Assembly: GCF_900625105.1 (NCBI RefSeq)
Contig: NZ_UYYD01000002.1
Location: 310,001 to 374,000 of the forward strand
Direction: 5' to 3'
Origin: Agathobaculum sp. Marseille-P7918
GTDB taxonomy: Bacteria > Bacillota > Clostridia > Oscillospirales > Butyricicoccaceae
Length of the DNA stretch: 64,000 nucleotides
In this document: positions 1 to 6,536 of the stretch, piece after piece
Numbering within the stretch: position 1 is the stretch's first letter
How the letters are laid out: every line of letters begins with the position of its first letter
Notes under the pieces: model-generated
Database searches by the model: none
What the model was told of the DNA's origin: nothing
Seen by the model: the letters and a program-made list of their open reading frames with translations, nothing else
Program-made: the position numbers and the translations under genes

Positions 1-221
1 AGCACCTGCCCCGCCAAAAGCGGGAATACCTGCACCTCGTTGACCGCAACGACCTTGCCCGTCACCGAATACTCCGCGTTCATCGGTCCGGACGAGACGG
101 CCATCACTTCCACTGCGGTGCCGGCGGGCGCTTCCTCCGCCTGTTCCTCCTGCTGGCCGCAGCCCGCGCCCAGCAGCAGCGCCGCCGCCATTACGGCAGC
201 CAAAATACGTTTGCTTTTCAT
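1..221 (-). CDS. Efflux membrane-fusion (adaptor) lipoprotein, N-terminal part only
   Basis: Only the first 73 residues are in the window; the rest lies beyond the left edge. The protein starts at the ATG at 221, behind GGAGG with a 6-nt gap. It opens with a basic, hydrophobic signal sequence ending in a cysteine at residue 21 (LLLGAGC). That fits a lipoprotein, although the -3 residue is Gly rather than the usual Leu. After an acidic linker rich in Glu and Gln comes a beta segment (VEVMAVSSGPMNAEYSVTGK) followed by VVAVNEVQVFPLLAGQV. This is typical of the start of HlyD/RND-type periplasmic adaptor proteins. It lies 35 bp downstream of a TolC-family gene on the same strand, so the pair probably belongs to one exporter. 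A MacB-type ABC transporter further left is an expectation, not seen. Confidence 0.75.
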   Translation of the reverse strand, partial: MKSKRILAAVMAAALLLGAGCGQQEEQAEEAPAGTAVEVMAVSSGPMNAEYSVTGKVVAVNEVQVFPLLAGQV

Positions 222-256
222 CTGTGTCCTCCGTCGCTCGCTTTCTCCGTTTGCCG

Positions 257-1594
257 TCATGCCGCGCCGCCTGCCATATACCCCCGCTTGGCCCAATCAT
301 CGGTGTTGTACGCGGTAAACAGATCGTGCTCCGCCGTGGTCACCGCGTCCTGCTTGGCGGCCAGATCGTCCTGCGCCGTCAGGTAATCGAGCTGCGAGAT
401 CATCCCGCGCTCATATTGCAGCGCGTCCACGTCGAAGTTCTTCTTCTCGGTATCATATGCGGCTTTGGCCTCGTCCAGCAGACGTTTTTTGTCCTTCACA
501 TCCTGAAAGATCTGCCGGAACGAGTTGGTGGCGCTCTCCTTGGCGTATTCCAGATTGAGTTTGGCGGCCTCGTACGCATCTACCGTGGTCGTCACATTGT
601 CCTCATAATCGTTGGACGCCTTGCGCACCTCGTCCTGCGCCGACCAGATCGAGTAACTGTTGTCCAGCGCCTCGGCCAGATCGGTTTCGTAGTTCATGTC
701 GGACAGCTGCTTATCCGTGACCGTGGGCAGCGTGGTCGGCTTAACCGTGGTTGTGGCGGTATTGCCGCACAGCAGCGACAGCTGGTTTTCCGTCGAGGTC
801 TGCATCAGGGTAAGCGTCTCGCGCTGGGCGGCCGCCGTGCGGCGCGACTGCCGCAGATTATCCAGCGTCAGCTGGGACGCCATGCCCAGCTCAACCTGCT
901 TTTCGACCGCCGCGATGCTGCGGTCGAGCGCCGCGAGGCTGCGGTCGAGTGTGGCGATGCCCTCCCTCGTGGTGATGATGCCGATGTACGCGGTCTGCGC
1001 GCCGACCACGATCTGGTTGGCGGCGTTTTCCAGCTGCTTTTTGGTCGCGGTATAGGTGTCGTCCAGCTGGTCCTGCGCATCGTCCTGCGCATCGTCCAGC
1101 CCGTTGATGATGGCCTGCGTGGCGCGCATGCTCTCTTCCGCCATCTTGCGCAGCGCCATCGCCATGGCGATCTGTGCCTGTACCACATCGCTGCCCGCGT
1201 CCGCGGACTGCTGCAATGCCTTCACATACTGGTCATAGACGTTGTATTCCGCCTGATACTGCTGATATTGGGCCGTATACTGTGCCTCCTGCCCGATGAA
1301 CTGTCCGTCCAGATCGGTGTCCTCGATGCCCGCCAGCGTTTTCTGAAACCCCTGAATGGTCTTGTTGTTGGCTCGCACGGTCTTTTCCAGCCCGGCAAAG
1401 CCAATCGACTGTTCGTCCTGCACCGGCGGCGCGGCGTTGACGCCCTCGCTGCCCAGCGCATCCTGCACGGCGGACGCGGCCGCCCCGATGCCGATGCCCG
1501 CCAGGTCAAGCGCATTGACCGCGCCCGCCGGAACGACCGACTGGGCGCACAGCACGCCCGCCAGCAGTGCGCCTGCAATTCGTATCCGTTTCAT
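257..1594 (-). CDS. TolC-family efflux protein
   Basis: Protein of 445 aa with an N-terminal signal sequence (hydrophobic residues about 6-25, then Ala-Val-Asn). The rest is almost wholly helical, with long heptad-like, Ala/Gln/Asp-rich stretches, in two related halves (about 110-300 and 310-430). This is the outer-membrane-factor/TolC pattern. In the second half GMISQLDYLTAQDDLAAKQDAVTTAEHD matches the usual TolC 'G..S.LD.L.A...L..A' signature in position and spacing. TolC proteins form trimeric exit ducts in the outer membrane. The other genes here suggest a one-membrane cell, so the role may be an exported coiled-coil partner of the adaptor rather than an outer-membrane duct. The next gene on the strand is that adaptor. 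Ribosome site AAGGAGG lies 14 nt from the ATG, slightly long. Confidence 0.75.
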   Translation of the reverse strand: MKRIRIAGALLAGVLCAQSVVPAGAVNALDLAGIGIGAAASAVQDALGSEGVNAAPPVQDEQSIGFAGLEKTVRANNKTIQGFQKTLAGIEDTDLDGQFIGQEAQYTAQYQQYQAEYNVYDQYVKALQQSADAGSDVVQAQIAMAMALRKMAEESMRATQAIINGLDDAQDDAQDQLDDTYTATKKQLENAANQIVVGAQTAYIGIITTREGIATLDRSLAALDRSIAAVEKQVELGMASQLTLDNLRQSRRTAAAQRETLTLMQTSTENQLSLLCGNTATTTVKPTTLPTVTDKQLSDMNYETDLAEALDNSYSIWSAQDEVRKASNDYEDNVTTTVDAYEAAKLNLEYAKESATNSFRQIFQDVKDKKRLLDEAKAAYDTEKKNFDVDALQYERGMISQLDYLTAQDDLAAKQDAVTTAEHDLFTAYNTDDWAKRGYMAGGAA

Positions 1595-1621
1595 TTGATT
1601 CCCGATCGCCTCCTTCCGCTG

Positions 1622-2644
1622 TCAAAGCAGCTCTCGCGTGATGATGCTGGTGTGAATATACTCGATCTCCTGCCGCGGCAGCTCCCCCGTGCGCAGGGTG
1701 TGCGCCAGCACTTCGATCGCCCGCGTGGTCTGCGCGGAAAAATCCTGATCGATGATGAAATCCAGCCGGCCGTCCTCCAGATACTGCCGCGCATGCGGCG
1801 TCAGGTCATGGCAGACCACATGCACGCGGCGTGCGGGTTTGGCGCGCTCGAGCGCGTCCATGCAGCCGCGCACAGACTCGTTGGCCATATAAATGCCGCG
1901 CAGCCGCGGATTCTGCCGCAGCTGCTGCAAAACGCCGTCATAGGTCAGCTCGTACTGCTCGACGCTCTCGATGACGTGCGCGTTGACGCTGCCGCCGAAA
2001 ATCTCATACAGCCGGTCGAGGAAACCGCGCACCCGCAGCCCGTGGGCGGTAAACTCGCGGTTGCCGGTCACGACCAGCACTTCCGCGCCCGATATGTACG
2101 GCGCGAGCAGGCCCGCGGCCACCCGCCCGGATTTGACCATGTCCTGCCCGATGTGGTACAGGCGGCGGCTCTGCCGCACGTCCGAGTCGCAGGTCACCAC
2201 CTGGATGCCCGCGGTCACCAGACGGTCGATCTCCTCGCTCATGGCCAGCGTATCCGGCGCGGTCAGGATCAGGCCGTCGATCCCGCGCCCCTCCAGCCGC
2301 TCGATCGCCTCAAAATACGACCGATGGGAACGGTTTTTCAGCTCCTCCACCAAAACGTTTACGTCGTTGAGGCCGCGGTTATGCACTGCCACGCGGATGC
2401 CCTCCCGCATGCGGCGGATGAAAAACGCATCCCAGCTCGGCAAAATCACGCCGATCCGATAGGCCCCACGGCCGGCCCGGGCTGCCTGCCGCTGCGCCGG
2501 CGTTTTGTAGCCGTATTCGTTTATCATTTTCTGCACGCGCTCACGCACCTCAGGCGCCACATTCGGGCGGCCGTTGACCACCCGATCGACCGTGCCGCGC
2601 GAAACGCCGCATTGCTCTGCGATCCACTGTGCAGTTACCTTCAT
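1622..2644 (-). CDS. LacI-family transcriptional regulator
   Basis: Protein of 340 aa. Residues 1-50 form the LacI helix-turn-helix and hinge (VTAQWIAEQCGVSRGTVDRVV, then NVAPEVRERVQ). From about residue 62 there is a periplasmic-binding-protein fold that begins YRIGVILPSWDAFF and would bind a sugar-like effector. A longer reading frame extends upstream, but AAAGGGGA just before the ATG at 2644 and the HTH at the very N-terminus fix this start. It is transcribed away from the inositol dehydrogenase gene. The shared intergenic region holds several TGTGCA/TGCACA half-sites, so control of itself and/or of the dehydrogenase is likely. The effector (inositol or a related polyol) is inferred only from the neighbour. 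The TolC/adaptor genes follow after 27 bp and may be cotranscribed. Confidence 0.88.
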   Translation of the reverse strand: MKVTAQWIAEQCGVSRGTVDRVVNGRPNVAPEVRERVQKMINEYGYKTPAQRQAARAGRGAYRIGVILPSWDAFFIRRMREGIRVAVHNRGLNDVNVLVEELKNRSHRSYFEAIERLEGRGIDGLILTAPDTLAMSEEIDRLVTAGIQVVTCDSDVRQSRRLYHIGQDMVKSGRVAAGLLAPYISGAEVLVVTGNREFTAHGLRVRGFLDRLYEIFGGSVNAHVIESVEQYELTYDGVLQQLRQNPRLRGIYMANESVRGCMDALERAKPARRVHVVCHDLTPHARQYLEDGRLDFIIDQDFSAQTTRAIEVLAHTLRTGELPRQEIEYIHTSIITRELL

Positions 2645-2699
2645 GAGTCGATTCCCCTTTGTCCGTGCTTTTGCTGCGGGTATCCTGTAATATATAGCC

Positions 2700-2728
2700 A
2701 TTTTACCACAGCACCTGCAAGGGTACAA
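2700..2728 (-). promoter_or_regulatory. Promoter of the LacI-type regulator
   Basis: On the minus strand TTGTAC (2728-2723) is followed after 17 nt by TAAAAT (2705-2700), a fair SigA promoter about 55 bp before the start codon. The TGTGCA-TTT-TGCACA palindrome lies 7 bp upstream of the -35, a position consistent with regulator binding. Confidence 0.55.
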
Positions 2729-2735
2729 GCAATTC

Positions 2736-2817
2736 TGTGCATTTTGCACACTTTCGCCCCAATTGTCCCATAACCGTGCATTTTTGATTTGTGCACAATG
2801 CACAGCCTTTTTGCACG
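2736..2817. promoter_or_regulatory. Cluster of TGTGCA/TGCACA half-sites (probable operators)
   Basis: A perfect palindrome TGTGCA-TTT-TGCACA lies at 2736-2750. Further half-sites follow: CGTGCA near 2775, TGTGCA at 2790, TGCACA at 2799 and TTGCACG at 2811. Six matching hexamers in about 80 bp between two divergent genes, one of them a LacI-type regulator, is best explained as operator DNA. LacI-family operators are commonly 14-20 bp palindromes. That this particular protein binds here is inference. Confidence 0.6.
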
Positions 2818-2898
2818 CCAACAGCACCCTCGCGCCGCCATTTTTCACCAATCGCGCTTTTTAAAATTGGGCGGTGCGCCGAAATTCCGGCCATGCTC

Positions 2899-2927
2899 TT
2901 GATGCTCTCCTTTAAGTGGTCTATAAT
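2899..2927 (+). promoter_or_regulatory. Promoter of inositol 2-dehydrogenase gene
   Basis: TTGATG (2899-2904), a 17-nt spacer and a perfect TATAAT (2922-2927) lie 33 bp before the start codon. With the strong ribosome site and the biased codon use of the gene, this suggests high expression. Confidence 0.8.
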
Positions 2928-2960
2928 AAAGTTACCTTATTGAAAAAGGAGAGATTTGAA

Positions 2961-3986
2961 ATGGGCATTTTGAAAATCGGCGTAGTCGGCTGCGGTCGTA
3001 TTGGTAAGCTGCACATCAATAACCTGATCAACAGCGTACCGGGCGTACAGGTCGTAGCTGCGGCAGATCCGATGCTGGATAAGTCCGGCGCACGCGAGTG
3101 GCTGGCAGAGCGCAAGATCACCAACGTTTCCACCGACTTTATGGATGTTATCAACAATCCTGAGGTAGACGTTGTATTCGTTTGCTCGTCCACCGACACG
3201 CATTGCGACGTTTCCATGGCGGCTGTCAACGCCGGCAAGCACGTTTTCTGCGAGAAGCCGATCGACTATGATATCGACAAGATCAAGAAGCTGCTCGCTC
3301 TGGTTGAAGAGAAGGGCGTTAAGTTCCAGGTTGGCTTCAACCGCCGCTTCGACCACAACCACAAGGCTGTCGCTGACGCTGTCAAGAACGGCACCATCGG
3401 CGATCCGCACATCGTTATCGTTTCTTCCCGTGACCCGGAGCCCCCGTCCCCGGCATACGTTGCGGTTTCCGGCGGTATCTTCTACGACATGATGATCCAC
3501 GACTTCGATATGGTTCGCTACGTAACCGGTTCCGAGGCTGTTGAGATCTCCGCTGTCGGCTCCTGCCTGGTCAACCCGAACCTGCAGGAAGAGTCCGGTA
3601 TCCCGGACGTTGACACCGCGGTTGTCACCATGAAGATGGCTAACGGCTGCATCGCTGTCATCAACAACTCCCGTCAGGCTGTTTACGGCTATGACCAGCG
3701 CGTTGAGGCGTTTGGCTCCAAGGGCATGGCTTCCGATGCCAACGACCTGATCAACACCACCACCGTTATGACCAAGGACGGCGCTCACTCCGAGAAGCCG
3801 CTGTGGTTCTTCCTCGAGCGCTACAATCAGGCGTTCATCGAGCAGGTTATCGCATTTGTTGACGCGATCAACAACGACAAGCCGGTTCCGGTTGGCGCTG
3901 TTGACGGCCTGCGTCCGGTTCTGATGGCGAAGGCTGCTACCGAGTCCTGCCGCAACGGCGGCGTTTACGTAAAGGTTGAGGAGTAA
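2961..3986 (+). CDS. iolG: Inositol 2-dehydrogenase
   Basis: Protein of 341 aa of the Gfo/Idh/MocA family, which oxidises myo-inositol (and related cyclitols) at C2 to 2-keto-myo-inositol with NAD+. Residues 5-17 carry the Rossmann glycine motif (VVGCGRIGKLH). The catalytic Lys sits in the conserved EKP motif (E98-K99-P100), and D176 with H180 (DMMIHD) complete the expected Asp/His catalytic set. The ATG at 2961 follows AAAGGAGA with good spacing; the frame stays open upstream but has no better site. The gene uses GTT, GCT, TCC and AAC heavily, unlike its GC3-rich neighbours, as expected of a highly expressed gene. Other family members act on different sugars, so the substrate is likely but not certain. 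Confidence 0.85.
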   Translation: MGILKIGVVGCGRIGKLHINNLINSVPGVQVVAAADPMLDKSGAREWLAERKITNVSTDFMDVINNPEVDVVFVCSSTDTHCDVSMAAVNAGKHVFCEKPIDYDIDKIKKLLALVEEKGVKFQVGFNRRFDHNHKAVADAVKNGTIGDPHIVIVSSRDPEPPSPAYVAVSGGIFYDMMIHDFDMVRYVTGSEAVEISAVGSCLVNPNLQEESGIPDVDTAVVTMKMANGCIAVINNSRQAVYGYDQRVEAFGSKGMASDANDLINTTTVMTKDGAHSEKPLWFFLERYNQAFIEQVIAFVDAINNDKPVPVGAVDGLRPVLMAKAATESCRNGGVYVKVEE

Positions 3987-4019
3987 TCCTTCCCCTTTCG
4001 GACACAAAGCGACATAACA

Positions 4020-4053
4020 AATCCCCTCAGGCAATGCCTGAGGGGATTTTTCT
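4020..4053 (+). terminator. Terminator of iolG
   Basis: A near-perfect 14-bp inverted repeat (AATCCCCTCAGGCA / TGCCTGAGGGGATT) runs into TTTTTCTTG, 33 bp after the iolG stop. Confidence 0.9.
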
Positions 4054-4090
4054 TGTTCTGCGGCCGTGTCCCGCGCCGCAAGGCGCGCAT

Positions 4091-4273
4091 AAAACAGAAA
4101 ACAGGCCGCTGGAAGCGGCCTGTTTTCATCAAACGCCCAGCTCCGCCGGGCTTTTGATACATGGAAACGGTTTTGTGTGCCGTATTGGCGCGCAAAACCG
4201 CGAAAGGGCCGTGTCCGCGCATTTGCGCGGCACAGCCCCCTCGCGCGAACCTGTACGGTTCGCGCGAAACTTC
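4091..4273 (-). repeat. Modular multi-hairpin intergenic repeat, copy C (divergent)
   Basis: Read on the minus strand this stretch follows the CobW-DUF1980 gene directly and is a chain of hairpins: TCGCGCGAACC/GGTTCGCGCGA, a CCGCGCAAATGCGCGG arm, CGGTTTTG/CAAAACCG, then the shared module at about 4130-4161 (TATCAAAAGCCC...GGGCGTTTGAT), and last GAAAACAGGCCGCT/AGCGGCCTGTTTTC. The shared module is nearly identical to one in the copies at 41.9 kb and 52.8 kb, with T-A changed to C-G in its stem relative to the 41.9-kb copy. The distal part differs from those copies, so this is a mosaic member. It probably also ends transcription of the upstream gene. Confidence 0.6.
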
Positions 4274-5225
4274 AGTTGAAGTATACGAGTTCTTCCTCCG
4301 GCTTTTCCGCCGGCACGACCTCGCTTGCGTGCAGCACCGGGCCTTCGCCGCGGTACTGCGGCAGCGTTTCGACCGTGATGGACGCGGTCACGCGCACCCA
4401 GTCGCGCTGTTTGAGATCCTTTGCACCCGGCCAGCGGCACAAAAAGCCCAAAAAGCTGATATCCTCCGCGCAGCAGACCATGCCGAAGCGGCCCGGCACA
4501 AACGAACCGGCCGGCACGTTGTTGCCGACGTAGACCTGCGCGAGGAACCGCACGGTCTTGCCGTCGTACTTGCCGGGGTCACCCATGGCATCAATATACC
4601 ACAGGCCGTAATCCGCGGGCGCGATATCGATGATATCCGCGTCGATATCGAAGGGCAGCGGCATGTTACGCGCATAATCCTCCGAATTGCCGTCTACATC
4701 GTCCAGATAGATGGTCGCGCGCGGGTTCATCGCGCGGATGTTCTTCTGATACAGCATCTCCTTGAGCGCGTCCGTGCAGCGGTTGAACACCACCAGATCG
4801 GCGGTCGTGATGTGCTCGAACATCATCGGCCCCATGTTGTTGGAATACAGCTCAAAGGTGGACGCATCCACGGTCGTGACGATCTGGTACAGCTCCCACC
4901 GCGCCGGGAAGGCGGCCAGCAGGTCGTCCAGCTTCCACATGCCGTTGTATTCCACGATGATGCGGTCGGGATCGAACTTCTGCTCGACCCGCTTGAGCCG
5001 GTTGGGCGTCAGGTCGGCAGCCGAATCGATCGGCACGAGCGCCGTGCCCAGATGCAGCAGCTCGCGCTCGTCATATTCCTCGATGCCCTCTTCGCACATC
5101 AGAAGCGCGGTGCGCTCGTTCTCGGTGAAGTTCGGGTCGGCGAGGATTTCCTTGATAAACTGGGTTTTACCGCTTTCCAGAAAGCCGGTAAACACATAAA
5201 CCGGAATCGGTTCCTTGCTCGGCAT
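4272..5225 (-). CDS. CobW-type GTPase fused to a DUF1980 (TIGR03943/YcgQ-like) domain
   Basis: Protein of 317 aa. The N-terminal part is a G3E GTPase domain with a P-loop variant GFLESGKTQ (residues 14-22). It has no CxCC metal motif of the COG0523 type. The C-terminal part (about 215-300) resembles the DUF1980/TIGR03943 family: KTVRFLAQVY, FVPGRFGMVCCAEDISFLGF and DWVRVTASI match the usual 'G..v...G.vy / F...R..i.CC..D / WV.v.g' pattern, including the CC pair. In other Firmicutes, as I recall, DUF1980 proteins (YcgQ) are encoded with a YcgR-type permease and a CobW GTPase. Here GTPase and DUF1980 appear to be one polypeptide. A metal chaperone or allocation role is inferred. Start chosen by AAAGGGGGA before the ATG at 5225; the next GTPase gene ends 14 bp upstream. 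Confidence 0.75.
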   Translation of the reverse strand: MPSKEPIPVYVFTGFLESGKTQFIKEILADPNFTENERTALLMCEEGIEEYDERELLHLGTALVPIDSAADLTPNRLKRVEQKFDPDRIIVEYNGMWKLDDLLAAFPARWELYQIVTTVDASTFELYSNNMGPMMFEHITTADLVVFNRCTDALKEMLYQKNIRAMNPRATIYLDDVDGNSEDYARNMPLPFDIDADIIDIAPADYGLWYIDAMGDPGKYDGKTVRFLAQVYVGNNVPAGSFVPGRFGMVCCAEDISFLGFLCRWPGAKDLKQRDWVRVTASITVETLPQYRGEGPVLHASEVVPAEKPEEELVYFN

Positions 5226-5239
5226 ACGGTTTTCCCCCT

Positions 5240-6391
5240 TTAGGCTACGCCGAACAGGTCGGCGATGCGCTCTTCGTCCAGCTCCGCGCCGATCACGCAC
5301 AGGCGGCCGGTATAATCGGCCGAACCGCGGCGGATCTCGGGTGCGCCGGGCACATAGTCAAAGTGCAGCCACTCGCCGCCGTCCGCGGCGGGCACAATGC
5401 CCTTGGCGCGCAGCACGGTACCGAGCGACGGATCGCCCAGCGCGGTCAGCGCGTGGGTCAGTTCTTCCTCGGTGTACTTATGCGGCGTCTCTACGCCCCA
5501 GGAGGTGAACACTTCGTCTGCGTCATGGTCATGGCCGCAGCCGCAATGGTCATGGTCGTGATGATGATGCTCGTGATCGTGGTCATGGCAGCCGCAGGTG
5601 CACTCCGGACCGTGATCGTGATGATGCTCATGCTCATGTTCATGCTCGTGCGCATGGTCATGCGGATGCTCGTGCTCGTGATCATGGTCGTGCGGATGCT
5701 CATGCTCATGTTCATACTCATGCTCGTGGTCATGATGGTGATGATGATGCTCATGCGGCGGCTCGTGTGCGATCTCGTCGAGCACCTCCTGCACCAGATC
5801 ACGGCTGCCTTCCATGGTCTGAAGCAGCTGCATGCCGGTCAGGTCCTTCCACGGCGTGGTCACGATGCGCGCGTGCGGATTCAGGCCGCGCAGCAGGGCA
5901 ACGACCTCGTCCAGACGCTTTGCCGGGCACTCCGCCGTGCGGGACAGCAGAATCGCGCCCGCGTGCGCGACCTGATTTTCAAAGAACTCGCCGAAGTTCT
6001 TCAGGTACATCTTGGCCTTGAGCGCATCGACCACCGTGACAAACGAGTTGAGCTGCACGTCCAGATGCGCGTTCTGCACCGCGCCGATGACGTCGGACAG
6101 CTTGCCCACGCCGGACGGCTCGATCAGGATGCGGTCGGGGTGGTACTGCTCGACCACGTCGTGCAGCGCCTTGCCGAAGTCGCCCACCAGCGAGCAGCAG
6201 ATGCAGCCCGCGTTCATTTCATTGACCACAATGCCGGAATCCTTGAGAAAACCGCCGTCAATGCCGATCTCACCGAATTCGTTTTCGATCAGCACCACCT
6301 GCTCGCCCTTGAGGGCGTCCGCCAGCAGACGCTTGATCAGCGTAGTCTTGCCGGCGCCCAGGAAACCCGAAATAATATCAATTTTCGTCAT
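5240..6391 (-). CDS. COG0523 GTPase with a His-rich metal-binding linker (CobW/ZNG1-like)
   Basis: Protein of 383 aa. The G3E GTPase domain has a P-loop GFLGAGKTT (9-17), the metal motif CICC (C63, C65, C66) in GCICCSL, and a CobW C-terminal domain (about 295-380). Between them residues 209-290 are almost pure His/Asp/Glu, with about 39 histidines in 82 residues and two Cys clusters (ECTCGCH and HCGCGH). COG0523 proteins use GTP hydrolysis to deliver or store Zn, Ni or Co; such His-rich regions bind many divalent ions. It is the first gene of a probable two-gene unit with the CobW-DUF1980 fusion. Zinc or nickel homeostasis is likely; which metal cannot be told. The short repeated CAT/CAC codons make this region prone to length change. 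Confidence 0.85.
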   Translation of the reverse strand: MTKIDIISGFLGAGKTTLIKRLLADALKGEQVVLIENEFGEIGIDGGFLKDSGIVVNEMNAGCICCSLVGDFGKALHDVVEQYHPDRILIEPSGVGKLSDVIGAVQNAHLDVQLNSFVTVVDALKAKMYLKNFGEFFENQVAHAGAILLSRTAECPAKRLDEVVALLRGLNPHARIVTTPWKDLTGMQLLQTMEGSRDLVQEVLDEIAHEPPHEHHHHHHDHEHEYEHEHEHPHDHDHEHEHPHDHAHEHEHEHEHHHDHGPECTCGCHDHDHEHHHHDHDHCGCGHDHDADEVFTSWGVETPHKYTEEELTHALTALGDPSLGTVLRAKGIVPAADGGEWLHFDYVPGAPEIRRGSADYTGRLCVIGAELDEERIADLFGVA

Positions 6392-6498
6392 TTGTTTCGC
6401 CTCATTTTGTAGTTTGGTTCCGTTAAAAGATAGTATACCACGTTTTTGGCAAAAAGGAAAGTTTTTCGGTTAGCGTATGCTAATTCTTTTTTAGCACA

Positions 6499-6532
6499 CA
6501 AAAAGAGGGCTTCCGCAGAAGCCCCCTTTTGT
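6499..6532. terminator. Terminator of the acyltransferase gene
   Basis: GGGCTTC-CGCA-GAAGCCC is flanked by A-rich and T-rich sides (AAAAAGA / CCTTTTTGTG). It works in the minus direction after the gene ending at 6537. Confidence 0.8.
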
Positions 6533-6536
6533 GTTT

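Noticed and set aside
224-2773. A long open frame of over 800 codons on the plus strand opposite the TolC and LacI-type genes
   Set aside because: Antisense frames stay open here because of high GC at third codon positions. Its sequence is Arg/His/Leu-rich with no family pattern, while the minus-strand genes have ribosome sites and clear domains. Similar shadows opposite dnaX, the PBP1A gene, the tryptophanase gene and the polyamine genes were dropped for the same reason.
5363-6412. A Met/Val-rich open frame opposite the His-rich GTPase
   Set aside because: It is the reverse reading of CAT/GAC repeats. The CobW domains on the minus strand are definite.
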